DNA of 64,000 nucleotides, taken from assembly GCA_007644065.1 (NCBI GenBank), contig VJWN01000034.1:5107-69106 (forward strand). The letters run 5' to 3'. Shown piece by piece: positions 47,340 to 60,037 of the stretch. The stretch is from Margaritispora aquatica (Eukaryota; Ascomycota; Leotiomycetes; Helotiales; Discinellaceae). Under the pieces are notes generated by a model that made no database searches, was not told where the DNA came from, and saw nothing but the letters and a program-made list of their open reading frames with translations. Made by a program: the position numbers and the translations under genes. Positions within the stretch are counted from its first letter, which is position 1. Each line of letters opens with the position of its first letter.

Positions 47340-48006
47340 CTACCTCGAAACTCTCTCCCATCGCTTCCATCTCCCTTCTCCCTTCTCACTCTCCTTAGGC
47401 TTAACCTCAACCGTAAATCCCTTCTCCATATCTCCACCCTTATTCCCACCTCTACCTCTACCGCTTCCACCTTCCCAGGGCAACACACCCCCGCCCACTG
47501 CACCAGCACCATACCTATGTTCCCTCACATTGGTATTGGCATTTCTATTTCCATTCCCATCACTCGCAAAAGATCTATCCCGCCTTCTTATCGCCTCATG
47601 TCTCTGCTGCCTCTCGACCCTCTTTCTTTCCCCTTGCTTCTCTTTCCGACGACGACGGCAGCAGCTGGTGCATTTGACGATGATGGTGATGATAAGCGCG
47701 ATGATGGGGATGCCGAAGAGGACCGAGGCGATGGTGACGGCAGTTATGATTTCTTTGTGGGACTGTGGGTGGGTGTTAGCGTTGGCTTGGAGTTAAATGC
47801 GATGGAGGACTTGGGATAAGGATAAGAGAATAGGGTGGAGCAAAGCTAGATGCTAGAGAGAAGAGGGGAGAAAAGGGAAGATAAGGAGTAAGACATACCC
47901 AGCCATGTGTGCCAGATCCATGATGCACCGAAGACGACGAAGCCAGAATGGCAACAATGGCCGCTCCCGCTGCTGCTCCTGTGCTTACACCTGGTATGGG
48001 TGCCAT
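47340..48006 (-). CDS. small membrane protein with Arg/Gly-rich tail (array member 5)
   Basis: Exon 1 (48006-47899, 36 codons, starting MAPIPGVSTGAAAGAAIVA) and exon 2 (47762-47340) join in phase 0 over a 136-base intron, giving 176 residues. Exon 2 begins SHKEIITAVTIASVLFGIPI and contains a long hydrophobic segment ending at a Cys/Arg cluster (KCTSCCRRRRKEKQ). The tail is basic and Gly-rich (GRGRGGNKGG) and ends GFTVEVKPKESEKG and further polar residues. Exon 1 itself is moderately hydrophobic and could act as a signal sequence. The intron phase and position before the membrane segment match members 2 and 3. Function unknown. Confidence 0.65.
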
Positions 48007-49338
48007 TGCAAACGTATCTCGACACTGAAACTCCACGTAGGATACCTAAGCTTGAGCTAAACTTGTGTGATGGGCCGAAGATCGGATATATGATTATTGG
48101 TGATTATATCCTGAAGAAATATGATGTCAGGAAATGTTTGAAGCTGAAGTTCGAAGTTCCCTCAACAACGACGTTCATCAACACAAGCGGGGTGATCCGG
48201 GCTACTTAACTCAGGTTCTTTCACATGGAAACGTCATATTCCTCGTTTTCAGTCAGCTAGCTTTCCGTTACCCGATGACCGTTGCGAGTAGGCTCCTCCA
48301 CTACTTAGTCCTTGCAAGTGTTTCCCCACCCATGGTCGCGTGAAGCACTAATTCAGTCCATCTGTGTCTATAATGCACAACAATGATCTTATTCTCCAGT
48401 TTTTCTGCTTCTGAAGAAACTTCTAGGTTTGTGTTTATGCCTCGTTCGTAGCTGGTAGGGCTGAACTACTCGCTTAGAGCTGCAGGGAAAACCCACTTGG
48501 TCTGATTTAGTCGACGAGTTTGACCCCATCCTGTCTAAGATAGACAAAGTAGACTCGAATGCCGATCTTCCGCTTCTAGCTCATGGTTTAGAAACTCCAT
48601 GCATCATTTTCAAACTCAAACACGTTCGATACCTAGGATAATCGGCTTTTGAAATGGCTTTTAGATTTAAGAAGACTGAAAAACTGCACCCTGCGAGATC
48701 TGCCGGCAGGACACACGGAATTGGTTCGGCATAATCAGTCAGAGGATAGCATCACTTGATAATTTACTTTGATCCTAGCGAGCATGGAAACTTCCATACT
48801 TCTACTTCGCTTCTGGACCTGTCATCGTAGAAATTTAGAACGCTAGTACTTAATACATTTGGGAAGAAACTGCCGTCTCTACCGTGTGCGAATAGACACC
48901 TGCAACCAAGCTGCTATACGAAGCAGTAATGCAAAGCAGCTATGTCCACAATTGCCGTGATACCGAACTAAAAGAACCAAGGTCCGACTGGGAACCTAAT
49001 CCAAAGTAGCAGGCTTGATTCCTACCTAGCTTCCGCAAAGTAGATGGGGGAAGCATGGTTGCGATGTGCAAAATAACCATATACACGTGTCTTTGAACCA
49101 ATAATAACCCAATGAAAGGAGAAGTACTAAAGATAGTGCACATCAGTCAGTGTGTGAAGTAGTAGATTTAAGCATATTTGACTTCATTTCCTGCCCAGTA
49201 AGAGAAGTTAGCACCCACGTTTGCAGGTGGCCGTTCGATGTGGCTTTGCTACATCCTGGTTCGAAGTGCAACAAAATTCAATACTTCATCTTATTCTAAT
49301 CACGGTAACGGAGTGGCGGTTGTATATAGCTTGCCAAG
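48007..49338. other. intergenic, no gene seen
   Basis: Lies between the start of array member 5 and the 3' end of the WD40 gene. The short frames have no domain. Confidence 0.5.
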
Positions 49339-52300
49339 TCAAAGAGATGCATCCCAAATCTCCATCCCGTTTCCTACAACCAGAACTTTTGACCCCTCTC
49401 CCTTGCCGTTTCCTCTAGAGGGCAAGACAACTAGATCTCCAACATCCGCTACAGCTGTGAATGCATCACCTGTCTGCTTTATATTCACATCATACTCCAC
49501 CTCAGCTCTTTCGGAAGTAGCAGTGAGCACAACAGTCCATTCTTTGACGCGCTGATCGTTGCTTGAGCTTGCGAAGATGAAAGTCTCCTGTCTCCCGTTC
49601 GAATCCTTCGGTGAGATATCGGTGGTTGGTGTAGGAATGAAAGATATCCCAGTGATGGCAGCAGCGTGTGCTGATCTGAGAATGAAGCTCTTTGGTGCGT
49701 TTGCAAGATTGGCATTGTTGTATACAGAGACAGCGATGGCGTTGTCATCTCCGCCTGTTGCGACAATAATCTCTTGCCTGTTTGCACTAAAGGTGATATC
49801 GAGTGCTTTGGGAGAACTTTGGTGTACTTTCAGTGAAGAAACCCGAGACATCTGAACGACTTCTAACGCCAAAGGTGACAGAGAGAATTTCCAAAGCAGC
49901 AAGCGTCCATCCGTCGCAGCAGTGACCAGGCATACTTCCCCACTATCGACTTTCAAATGCTTGATCTGCATCAAACAGCTTGACGTATACCTCCCACTCG
50001 CGATGAGTTTAAACCCAGCATCTTTGGAATAAGCATAGCTCCGAATTGTGGAATCCGAAAACGCTAAGCTGATAAGTACACTATCGTCTGCGCCTGGAAA
50101 GGCAGAGACGTCGAAACTCATGATTCGCAAATCGCAATCGGGTGTTTGGTCTGGATAGCTTGCTTCGCAAATGATACCAACTCCGAAACCAGGGATTTGT
50201 GAGATGGCCCAGACGTAGAATTCCTCGTTACCTCCGCTACTGAAGAGATAATCTTTGTGGAATTGCATGTACTGGATCCCTGCTGTGTGTCTTTGGACGA
50301 TCGCTTTACAAGTCAAATCTCCAGGGGAGTAATAGTTCCACAGGCGAATTTCGGTGTCCTCTGCTCCAGTTGCAATGTAGCCTCGTTCTTCTGAAACGGC
50401 ACAAGCCTTGATCTCTCTTCCGTGCCCTCCTTCTTTGACTATTTTATGGGATACTGAGTCTTGAGTATGGATGTATAGCTTCGAGGCCTTGGTGTACACA
50501 AAGTGTCCACCCCCGGTTGAAGATCGAGGTGAGTATGCATAACTTCTGTGTGCACCACCACAGTCGATGTTTGAGATTGTATAGTTTTTGGTATTGTTCC
50601 ATACAATGAAGTTTTTGCTCTTAAATCCATAAAGAATCAGATCCTGATCAACTGCTGAGAACCATGCTGATTCGATCATGGGCCCAAAAGGTGGATTCCC
50701 TTGATGAAGTGGAGTGATGGCAGCGGATTCGACTTCTTGGTCATCTTCTGGGCAGGTAAGTATACAAGAGAATATTGAAAACTTTCCATCTCGACTAGTC
50801 GTGAGTATATGGGAGAGATTAGGACTAATATCGTTGGATGCGACTGGAATAACTGTGGTGATCGATTCTAGTGCTGAACCTGGTGGCGGCAACCAAATGT
50901 TAATCGGAGCATCTGACTGTGAGTATAATGCTATGCTTCCAGATCTTGATCCTAAAGCTAATAAGCTCTTAACCTTTCCTGCACTTGTGACAACAAACTT
51001 GTCTGGAAGCGTGAGGTCTGACTTCTTAACCAAAATTGCTGCATTTGGCGACGAAAGATCGATTGAAAAAAGTGTTGCGACTTGACCGCCAAGAGTGGTC
51101 AACAGCAATTCATAAGTACCAGAAATAGTATCAAAGATCTTGAACATATCCGCGACCTTAAATTTGAGATCTGCGACCTCACGAAGACGGTCTTGCTCCT
51201 GACAGATGTAGATCTTTCCATTGGCACCAGCAAAGAAGGCCAAATTCAGCTCAGGAAACCCAGTAATTAGAGCATACGATTTGAGACCCTCTGGAGATTC
51301 TTGCGGTAGGGAAACCTCTTGCCATTCGACATGATCTTTGATTTTGCCTCGAAATACTCGACCAAATGTCGTTGTCATAAGCACTTGATCCTCAGACAAG
51401 AACCCATATCTATTGAGCGCATCTTTCGGGATCTTTTTGGTCTTTGGCTTTTTGGCAGGTTTTCCCGTCTTGGGATCAATAACCTCTGGGGTCGCCTCCG
51501 GCTCTGGGATCGCGACTGGAAGAGTTTGTGAAGGGAAGCTCTTCAATATATCTTCAAGATCCCAGAAATCAGGGCGAGACAACGACTGAGTATCTTCAAT
51601 TGACTTGTAACTTTTTATCTCAGAAGTAGAAGCCCTCTCGTTGGCTGTCCTGATATCATACGTTGATATTTTCCCGTCTGCACCACCTGTGATCACTGTG
51701 TAAAACTCCTGGGAGGACTGTTGAAGAGCAGATGACCAGATGTGCTTCCCGTTGTGAAACGCAAAAGTATTTGAATGCACGAGTTTTGCTGACACGGCTT
51801 TTGGGCCGTCTGCTAATTTCACGTCTTTGATCTCAAATTCCAAAGCCCAAAGCTGTGTTGTTGAATCTTCCCCAAACGACAAAACACTGATCTTGTCTGC
51901 AGAGCTGCGAGTTTCCACAAGAAATTTGACTCCCCAAATTCGAGATGCATGGCCCATGACAGTAGCTAAAGGCTCGTACATCGTCGAATCACCGACTTGA
52001 TTGTCACCGAAGCCAGTCTCTCGCACGAGTGAAAAGTCTGCTTGCGGTTCTGTCGATAAAGGCTCGGAGGTAAGCCTCCAGACTCGAATGGTACGATCAT
52101 CACTGCAACTTGCAAGTAATCGTCCAACTGTCCCATCTTCTAGCTGTAAGGACTTGGATATGTTCACTCCAAATATTGAACCTTCGTGACCCGTGAAAGT
52201 ATGTAAAACCTCACTTCCTCCTGATATGTCGCATCTCCAAACAATCACTTCACCAAATACAGTGCCTGCAGCTACTAAGAGAGTAGACGCAGAATCCCAG

Positions 52301-52854
52301 ATGAGGTGAGCAGAGTAGAGGATGGATCTTGATGGTGAGGATGGGGTTTCAAGGACAATCTTATTTGACTCATCAAGCCTTGCTTGTAAGACAGTATTGT
52401 GAGCAGTGACGATGGCAAAATTGTTGGAACTGTCTGGGGAGAGAGCAACATCCATGATCCAATCTGGTCCACATGTTGCCATATCCGCAAGGCTGCCCAT
52501 TCCAGTTTCCAGGAATTTTTGGAATTCATGATCTCTGAGAGCGATCATGAGCGGACCACCCCATATCACCACTTTCAGACTGTTTGGATCATCAGAAAGT
52601 GCATTCACAGCAATTCCGTGGATAGCTTGGCCATGGAACACTTCGCATTGCTGCAGCAATTTGCTGCTCTCAGCCTGGAAGATTTTTAAGAAGGATCCTT
52701 CTCCCGTCAGAATGAGCAATGGATCTGAGCCATTTTGGTAGAATTCAACCGCCGTGACGGGATTCAATATATGTTCGTGCTGGAATCGTTAACTACAGTC
52801 CAAAGCTACGAGTATAAGTTTCCCCCCTACCTTCATAGATACCTTCATGGACAT
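49339..52854 (-). CDS. WD40-repeat protein of the WDR6/Trm734 (Rtt10) type
   Basis: A tiny first exon (52854-52831, MSMKVSMK) splices over 51 bases to a long exon (52779-49339), giving 1154 residues. WDR6/Trm734 partners the Trm7 (FTSJ1) methyltransferase to 2'-O-methylate the tRNA wobble position in the cytosol. Repeated WD-type units are clear, for example TGHEGSIFGVNISKS and LLASCSDDRTIRVWR, VMGHASRIWGVKF, ACAVSEERGYIATGAEDTEIRLW, and FASSSNDQRVKEW near the end. NPVTAVEF...LLTGEGSFLKIF at the N-terminus and RDHEFQKF fit this family, and the length is typical. The start rests on the first-exon reading, since the long frame itself has no ATG before the conserved NPVTA. Another 5' exon is possible. 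Confidence 0.85.
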
Positions 52855-53876
52855 TTATTCAGGCTACAACACTGCCTCAGTGAAGTTCAGCTTGCTAGCC
52901 TAGTTTCTATGGCAGTGAACGTTGAGTTTGGTGTGGAAATATGTCTCAAGATCATTCTGGATGAAATAGTACTGGAAACCCGTGACGATATTCGGTAAGC
53001 AAAAATTGAATGTGGTTCGAGCAGAATTTATATTGCTGCCTTACGAGTATGTGTGTGACAGAAACAAGGCACCAAGGCAACAAAACAATTCCATGTTGAT
53101 GTTGATGCATATGCACTTCCACATGCTAAAGACAGAAACAAAGACACAGACATGCCAATACCACCAGCAAGCCATATGCCAAATCATATATCATATGCCA
53201 AAGATCGAATATCAAACTCTTTTCTCAACCCTCCAACTGTCCCATCCAATGGGTTGATCTTCTCCCGCACCATCTTGTATGCTGCAGGGTCCTTTCCTTG
53301 ACTCTTGTGATATGTTTCTTTGATGACATGTCTCTATTTCCCTTATTTGAAGATTGAAGAGCCCCAAACATGACGTCCAGTCATGCTTTGACATTTTCTA
53401 CGACACTAGAGAGATCCCCTACCTTCACAGGCACAGGCACAGGCCATACTGGATCTGGTACCATAAAGAGGCCGAGGCATCTGCCACATGCAAAAATGTC
53501 TACCAAAATACACCAACACACCACAGCGTTGTCCAGGTTGAGTGGTCATAATCCACTCTAAATCTGCTGATCTTTATTTTCCGCACCTACTCCGGATCAA
53601 CAACCAGGTCCGGGACCTGAAATATCCCACCAGAAAAGAAATCCTCTACTCAAACAAGCCGAGGGGCAGTCAGGATCGCGAAACTGTTGGGACAATCCCA
53701 TTCCTTCAGGCTTGATGTTACTTGTTGCTTGTTGGTTGTCGTCACCTTCTTGATCCTGCATGATGATTCAGGCGCCTACTTCAAACAAATACAAAGCCAT
53801 GTGTTGACACTGTTGTACTCTAGACTTTGATTCCATCCGTACTCCCACCTATTGATACCCCTCCGAAGACGCCGAC
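52855..53876. other. divergent intergenic region
   Basis: Lies between the WD40 gene (minus) and the hydrolase gene (plus) and should contain both promoters. The short frames lack domains. Confidence 0.5.
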
Positions 53877-55545
53877 ATGATTGGAAAGTCGAGACTCGAA
53901 CTGTTGTTTATACGCTTTTGTATTGTTGGGCTACATTATCTCGCACCGCTCTGCCTTTGTTACTGCGCTTTGGTTGTTGGACTATATGGATTTCGAACAG
54001 CAATAACCTCACCTGTGCCCCTCGTAATCGAAACCATTGCAGTCGCAGAGTCCCTCTTCTTTTTGTTTGTCTATGTCCCATACCGACGCTTCCTCCAAAG
54101 AGATGCCATTCACCCTCCTCCACCAACTAAAGCCGAGCGTCGCGAACTTTTCAGACTTTGCAATGAGAATATTCCAGACCCGGAGGCATATCTGCAGAAG
54201 TGGTTCCTAGGCGCAAATCCCAGGGAAATCAAGCGCGAGAACGTCAAGGACTTCTTTTTATGGGCATTCTTTAATCGAGGTGGACCACCTGGAGAAGATG
54301 ACGAAGAGCTGGAGGAATATGTCACTGCTACTGAGCAGCTCCTAGGGAGGCCTATACAGAAGGGTAGAGGAAATGCGACGTGTTTGCGACTAACTCTAGA
54401 TCGTGTGAGCATGTTACATCGGAGTTTAATATGGTACTTTGTAAGTACTAATACTTGCGCAAATCAAGGAGAGATGCTAATAGATCCAGTGCGTTGGCTT
54501 TGTAGATTTCCTAACTTATGTGACCATGTTATTCAATGGTTTCCACTTCCACAGAGCAAGACTATCTCGATTCTTCAGACTGTTTCCATTGCGACCTCAA
54601 ACCTTGTTAACCAAATATACCTCACCTGCCAAGCATCTCACATACTGGCACCGTCCTCATACATCCTCTACCAAACTCCCAATTGTTTTCATGCATGGAA
54701 TCGGAATCGGCCTGTATCCATATACAAACTTCTTGAAGGAGCTCAATTCGAAGACCGGAGTGGAATCAACCGATGATGAGCAAGTTGGAATAATTGCCAT
54801 CGAAATCATGCCAGTCTCTTTCCGAATCACCCATCGACCCTTGACTCGAGAAGAGATGTGTGAGGAGATTGATGAGATTTTGCTGAAACATTTTGAACCT
54901 AATCAGAAGTTTGTCTTGGTATCCCATTCTTATGGAACAGTTCTCACGACCCATCTTCTTAAATCGCCATCTGTTTCCCCACGAATTGGCCCAATAGTTC
55001 TGATCGATCCTGTATCGATACTATTGCATTTACCAGATGTAGCCTACAATTTCACGAGAAGAGAACCAGAATATGCGAACGAACACCAGCTGTATTACTT
55101 CGCTAGTATGGATATGTCCGTCAGTCATACTCTCAGTCGTCATTTCTTCTGGAATGAGAACGTGTTATGGAAAAAGGATGTTCAAGGCCGCAAATTGACT
55201 GTCAGTCTTAGCGGTCAGGACTTAATAGTCGATACCGAGGCTGTTGGGAGATACTTGAGTGGACCCCCTAAGTCGAAAATAAATGGTGCAAATGGACACG
55301 CAACTGGTAGATTGATTGATATCGATGAGAGCGATTCCGAGAGCAGTGCACTAAGACTCCGAGGACGGGAAGAAAGAGACGACGACATGATCGACGACGA
55401 GGAGTGGAAATCCCGGCCATGGACAGGTCATGGCATTGATGTCCTTTGGTTTAAGGATCTTGATCATGCTCAGGTTTTTGATAAGGCAGCGACAAGAGCA
55501 AGACTCATCAACGCTATCCGCACATACTGCGAGAATGTTGATTGA
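53877..55545 (+). CDS. membrane-anchored alpha/beta hydrolase
   Basis: Two exons (53877-54440, 54484-55545) give 541 residues. Two hydrophobic segments lie near residues 12-65 (LHYLAPLCLCYCALVVGLYG, then a second ending FFLFVYVPYRRF). A long N-terminal region follows. The hydrolase core then begins with the oxyanion strand IVFMHGIGIGLYPY. The nucleophile elbow is FVLVSHSYGTVLTTH (S-x-S-x-G, near residue 362). The probable acid lies in LSGQDLIVDTEAVG and the His in FKDLDHAQVF close to the end. An acidic, Ser-rich insert (DESDSESSALRLRGREERDDD) sits before the last motif. Fungal relatives are widespread and uncharacterised. The substrate may be a lipid, given the membrane anchor; this is inference. 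Confidence 0.87.
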
Positions 55546-56373
55546 AATTTCAGGTCGATTGCAAGTTGTAAGTTGACTGAGAGACTTGCGAACTCAAGCG
55601 GGTTCATAGCCTAAGGCAGAAAACCACACTATTCGATGGTGTGGTTATTGTCACCGATAGCGTCATGAAGACAGTGGGGTAGACAGAATAGAGCAGTGGT
55701 AATTCTACATTTCAAAGCGCGAGTCACTTGTTTCTGTTACTTTTGTCGGGTTGTCTGGGCATTTGCACGGAGTCTTTATACCTTGAGCGCGCAAGAGTTG
55801 AGCCTTTCAAAATAAATTCACGGGCAATACTTGATCAAAAACAATATACCATAGGATTTGTCGCACTTCCGTTTATTTTCCATGTATCACTCAAAACACG
55901 CGACGAAGCAGTGCTTGTTGCTTTCCAGACTCCACAATTCAACCTATCAGTATGTTCGCAGCATATCTAAACTGCAAGACCCGAGATGTTTAAACTGATC
56001 TAAAACCCTACTTTGGTACCATTATTCCAAGCACTAGTATAGTATAGCATAGCATTATCCGAGGGAATAGAATGTGTGAATCTGGCCTGAAGTCATACTC
56101 GATATTTAGCTTGACACTAATCGTCAAGTCTCACACACAATTTTGGCACCTTTTTGCATCCTCCTTTTCCATCTCTACTTTTTTCCATTCTCTCTCTCGT
56201 TATATTCGTGTACTCCAAACAATTAACTTCAAATATACTGCAATCTACCTTTGCAATCAGACTTTAATACCCAAAACCTAACAACAAACATCACTGTAAG
56301 TATGCGATCCACAACTCTACCAAGCACACGACTCACACACCTCTCAGACATCCTAAAATATACCACAAGCAAG
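55546..56373. other. intergenic, probable 5'-UTR intron of the next gene
   Basis: GTAAGTATG at 56295 is a strong splice donor, and ACAAGCAAG before 56374 is a possible acceptor, so a leader intron is likely. No other gene is supported. Confidence 0.45.
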
Positions 56374-57108
56374 ATGTGCCGACCATCTGACAGGCGCTTC
56401 CCTCTGCCACCACCCAAATTCAACCTGACACTACGCAACGATCTCCCTACTCTAAGAAACAACACGAACGTCGAACAGCGTAACCCATACGATCCCAATG
56501 TAGAAGGAGAGGAAAATCTCGCCTACCTCCCCGATCGCTCGTACCTAGAATTGGTACGCCTGAATGCCGCGGGCCAGCACGGCGAGGGCGTGCTCCAGAA
56601 TCGGTACGATAGGTATTATCATGAGGTTCCAGCCTCATCGCGCTCTGCCTCTCCTGCGCCACGCTCTCGCTCTCCTTCCCCACTTCCTTCGCCGGCTCGC
56701 GTGGAGACGTTTGATCGGGCAACTTTTATTGATGAAGTTGGAGCTAGAAGTGGAATTATAGACAGACAGGGAGAGGGAGCTGCTCCGGCTGCGACACAAC
56801 CAATAAGGATGCCAGCAGTAGATATAGCATTGATTCGTCGTCTCGCTATCTCGGTGGACGAATGGAGGAGCAGTGATGCGCAAACCAGTCGATCGCTCCC
56901 AACGGATGCGGGCGCTGCTATTCGCCCTGGTTCCTGGCGTCAGGCACGGGGTGGTAGAGGTAGAAGTAGAAGCCATCCTGTGGGTGTGGGTCGTCGTCGG
57001 GCTCTAGCTCGATTGCAAGGTCAAGATCGGATCGCTAGGCTAGATAACTTTCTCCTTAGACATCAAGGATTGCGAATGGGCAATGAAAGTGGTTCGTTGT
57101 CTAGGTGA
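56374..57108 (+). CDS. orphan basic Ser/Arg/Pro-rich protein
   Basis: A 244-residue frame from ATG 56374 (MCRPSDRRFPLPPPKF). The frame is open further upstream (ATG at 56302), but a donor-like GTAAGTATG there suggests the upstream part is leader intron. The middle is a Ser-Pro-Arg run (SRSASPAPRSRSPSPLPSP) typical of nuclear or phosphorylated disordered proteins. The C-terminus is Arg/Gly-rich (RQARGGRGRSRSHP, GRRRALARLQGQDR). A short hydrophobic-charged helix-like part (IALIRRLAISVDEWR) lies between. No domain or family is recognised. A transcribed gene is plausible because the frame is long and its codons are balanced. Confidence 0.5.
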   Translation: MCRPSDRRFPLPPPKFNLTLRNDLPTLRNNTNVEQRNPYDPNVEGEENLAYLPDRSYLELVRLNAAGQHGEGVLQNRYDRYYHEVPASSRSASPAPRSRSPSPLPSPARVETFDRATFIDEVGARSGIIDRQGEGAAPAATQPIRMPAVDIALIRRLAISVDEWRSSDAQTSRSLPTDAGAAIRPGSWRQARGGRGRSRSHPVGVGRRRALARLQGQDRIARLDNFLLRHQGLRMGNESGSLSR

Positions 57109-57491
57109 GGAATTAGAGTTGGATGTATAGCGGTCGGACCTTGGGCGCTTGGATGGATACAGATATGTGATACGTTTGCTTATGGGATATGGGGACATAT
57201 ATTTGGCGAGATACCCGGTCTCTAGGTGTTTGGTGGGTTTATTATACCTTGGGATGGAATCTTGTTTTGGGATTGGGATTGGAGTTGGGTTTGGGTTTGG
57301 GCTTTGAGATCTGATTTTCAAAGAGTTGGATTGAAGCAGGACGGAGGTTGGCATAGGAATTTGGGATATGAAGTCCACACCTCATTGAATTACATTGCAA
57401 GGTTAAAATAACTCCATGTGCTTTTCATCGATGAGAATCCTGTTATTTTTATTTCTAAGCCTTCTCAGTCTCTCCCTTTATATACACGCAT

Positions 57492-57553
<62 letters not shown>

Positions 57554-57581
57554 CCCTTTACCATCCCTCTCCCCAAACCAA
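57109..57581. other. convergent intergenic region with CA repeat
   Basis: Holds a CA microsatellite at 57495-57552 and T/G-rich sequence around 57260-57300. No gene. Confidence 0.6.
57495..57552. repeat. dinucleotide microsatellite (AC)n
   Basis: About 28 uninterrupted AC units. Confidence 0.95.
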
Positions 57582-58364
57582 CTATTCCACCCTCCCCTCA
57601 CCCCACCCCTTCAAATTCACCACCTCAGGCACACTCCCACTCCGCGTGATAATCCACGTGACGTCCTCGTCGCCATCATTCACCTCCTGGTGCTCCGTCC
57701 AAGCGGGAATGAGGGCGAAGTCACCAGGCGCGAGATCTTGACGCGTGGTGCCGTTGTTGGAGATGATGCTCCCGTGGCCCGAGGCCGCGTACACGATTGT
57801 GTCTTGCGACCCGTGGTGGTGGATTGCCGAGGAGGTGTGGGGGTGTGCTATCATTACTATAGGAGGGGAGAAGAGAGGGTTAGTTATGTTTTCTTGTAGT
57901 GAAGGAGAAGGCGTTGGAAGCTGAGAGTTGAGAGCTGGATGAGCAATGGTAAAGCTGTGGGAGACAGGGAGGTATATGCATATATGAGGGTCTGATTCTC
58001 CCACCAGCTGAAGAGATATCACCCCAACATGCACTCCTTACATCTCTCTAACTAAATGTATGGAGTGCACAAATCCCTCCACAAGCTTTAACCCAAGAAT
58101 GAATAGAGAAGAAAAACCAAAATAAAACACAACACAAAGGGAGGCTCAACCCAAACTCAATGCGCAAACATATGTAGCTCTCAATCACTCACCAGAAGCA
58201 CACACTTTATCCGACTTCCCCACAATGGCGCCCTTTCGAATCATTCCTTCCGTCTGGCCCGTCCCGACGTCCAGCTCGGTGGACTTCGTGACGTGAACTT
58301 GGCTGGGCATCATGATGGGGAGGACTTCTTTGATGATTGGGATTGCTTCTAGGAGGGAGGTCAT
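57582..58364 (-). CDS. single-domain cupin protein
   Basis: Exon 1 (58364-58193) and exon 2 (57856-57582) join in phase 1 over a 336-base intron, long for this window, giving 148 residues. Both cupin motifs are present: AIHHHGSQDTIVYAASGHG (metal-binding His pair with Asp in place of the usual Glu), then LAPGDFALIPAWTEHQEVN. The fold fits a small metal-binding cupin; the reaction is unknown. The N-terminal part (IIKEVLPIMMPSQVHVTKS) contains no signal peptide, so it is probably cytosolic. Confidence 0.82.
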
Positions 58365-60037
58365 TTGGTTATGGTTATGGTTATGGGGGTGGTAGTGGTA
58401 GGTAGTGGTAATGGTAATGATTAGTGTTGGTTTCGTTATTATAGAGAAGAAATTTGACGGTTAGGAATATACCAGTATGTATGTATAGAGATATCAATAA
58501 AAATAAATACCTCAGTCTACCTTCAAGTTATAACCGAGGTTATGAGGGACTCAAGGACCATCGACGTCAGTGGTTAGGAATTTCCTAATCTGGGACGTTA
58601 ATTAGTGTAGTACAAGAGAGTACAAGTGTAATTTGTACTATGTTACCTTACATCTGACAATCAAACATAAGTAGACAAGTATATCTTCAAAAGACACCTA
58701 TATAAAGCCATAAGACGACCTTCCTAAAACACACTCACCAAAACGCCATCACTATAGACAACCCTATCCTAGTATGAAACCCACGAGGTTCTCCAGGATG
58801 TTCACGATACCCGAGCTGAACTTTCCTTACTTCCCATGCAGTCAATGTAACGGGGCGGGGTTGTTTGGGAAGCCGGGAGGGAGGCTGTGAAGGGTAAGTA
58901 GGCGATGTCGGATGAGCCTGTGAACAGTGCGTGCGTGGGTGCTTCACTCACTCACTTTTATTATAATCGTATGGTTCATATCGTATGGTAATCCACTTAC
59001 AAGTGATCCTTTCCAAATACGCATTCAAAAGTCCAAGAGTATCAAATTAACTTTCCTATATGCGTCAGCCTCTTAACACCTGCCTATATTTACCTACGGT
59101 TGTTTGTTGCGTTTCTACCGGTAGGTAGTTCTACGCTGCCGTTTCTTTGTCTCGCTTGATGAATCACTTGGCCGACTGACTGACTGTGGTGAAGATCTTT
59201 TGGTCGAGACCTTTCTTTTGTTCATTCTGCCCCATTCTCGAACACCGAATCGTTCTTATTTTCAACCACACGGATACAACCAACATAAGCACCACCACCA
59301 CCATCTGCTCTTATTCTTAACCACGCGAGGCCAAGGTAGCCTTGCAGTTTTGCCTATTCATACAGTACGTGAAGGAAGAGCTACCCTACCCAACCTACCC
59401 TATAAGCTTATCTACATATATACATACATACAGACACTGCAGTATCGACGAATAGCCGAGCCGCGGTGACCCAGAATAGGTGGGCCAAGGGTCATTTCTG
59501 AATCAACACCAACACCGTCGCTTTTTCCCTCACATCCCCAAACCCAACCCTGAATAGGAAGCTCACAACACAAACTCAAGAATACACTACTGCTGCTGCT
59601 ACTACAACTACTCCGGTCGTCGGCAAGGGCTGAATTAAGGAAAAAAACGCCTCTATCCCACTTGTGCATCTGAGGTTCGATTTGATGCATCTCGCATCGT
59701 TGAAGGGTGCATGATAACCCAGAACGAGCGGGGTGGAGTCGGTTGCGAGTTTTGGGAGTCAACGTCATGACTATTGGGGACTGAGACGACATATCAAGTG
59801 TCCCGTCAACTTTTACCTTAACTTGTACCACCAACAATATCATCCGCTTCTTTGGTACCGACAAGCTACTGTAGAAGGGATTATCCATTGGGGTGGATTC
59901 TGTCGATCCTTTGCTTTTAGTGGGGTGGGGGGTTGTACTGAAGGGAACCGCTTTAAGAGGACGACAACTCACTCATCTGGAGATCCAGTGGTCATTGTCA
60001 CCCATCGGGTACCCCAACCATTCCGACAACAGACAAA
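58365..60037. other. intergenic upstream of the cupin and F-box genes
   Basis: Divergent promoter region. TGGTTATGGTTATGG-type repeats occur near 58370-58420. The minus-strand frame 59412-59972 has no domain and is rejected. Confidence 0.5.

Noticed and set aside
59412..59972. 186-residue minus-strand frame
   Set aside because: Low-complexity translation of the promoter region, with no domain or splice sites.
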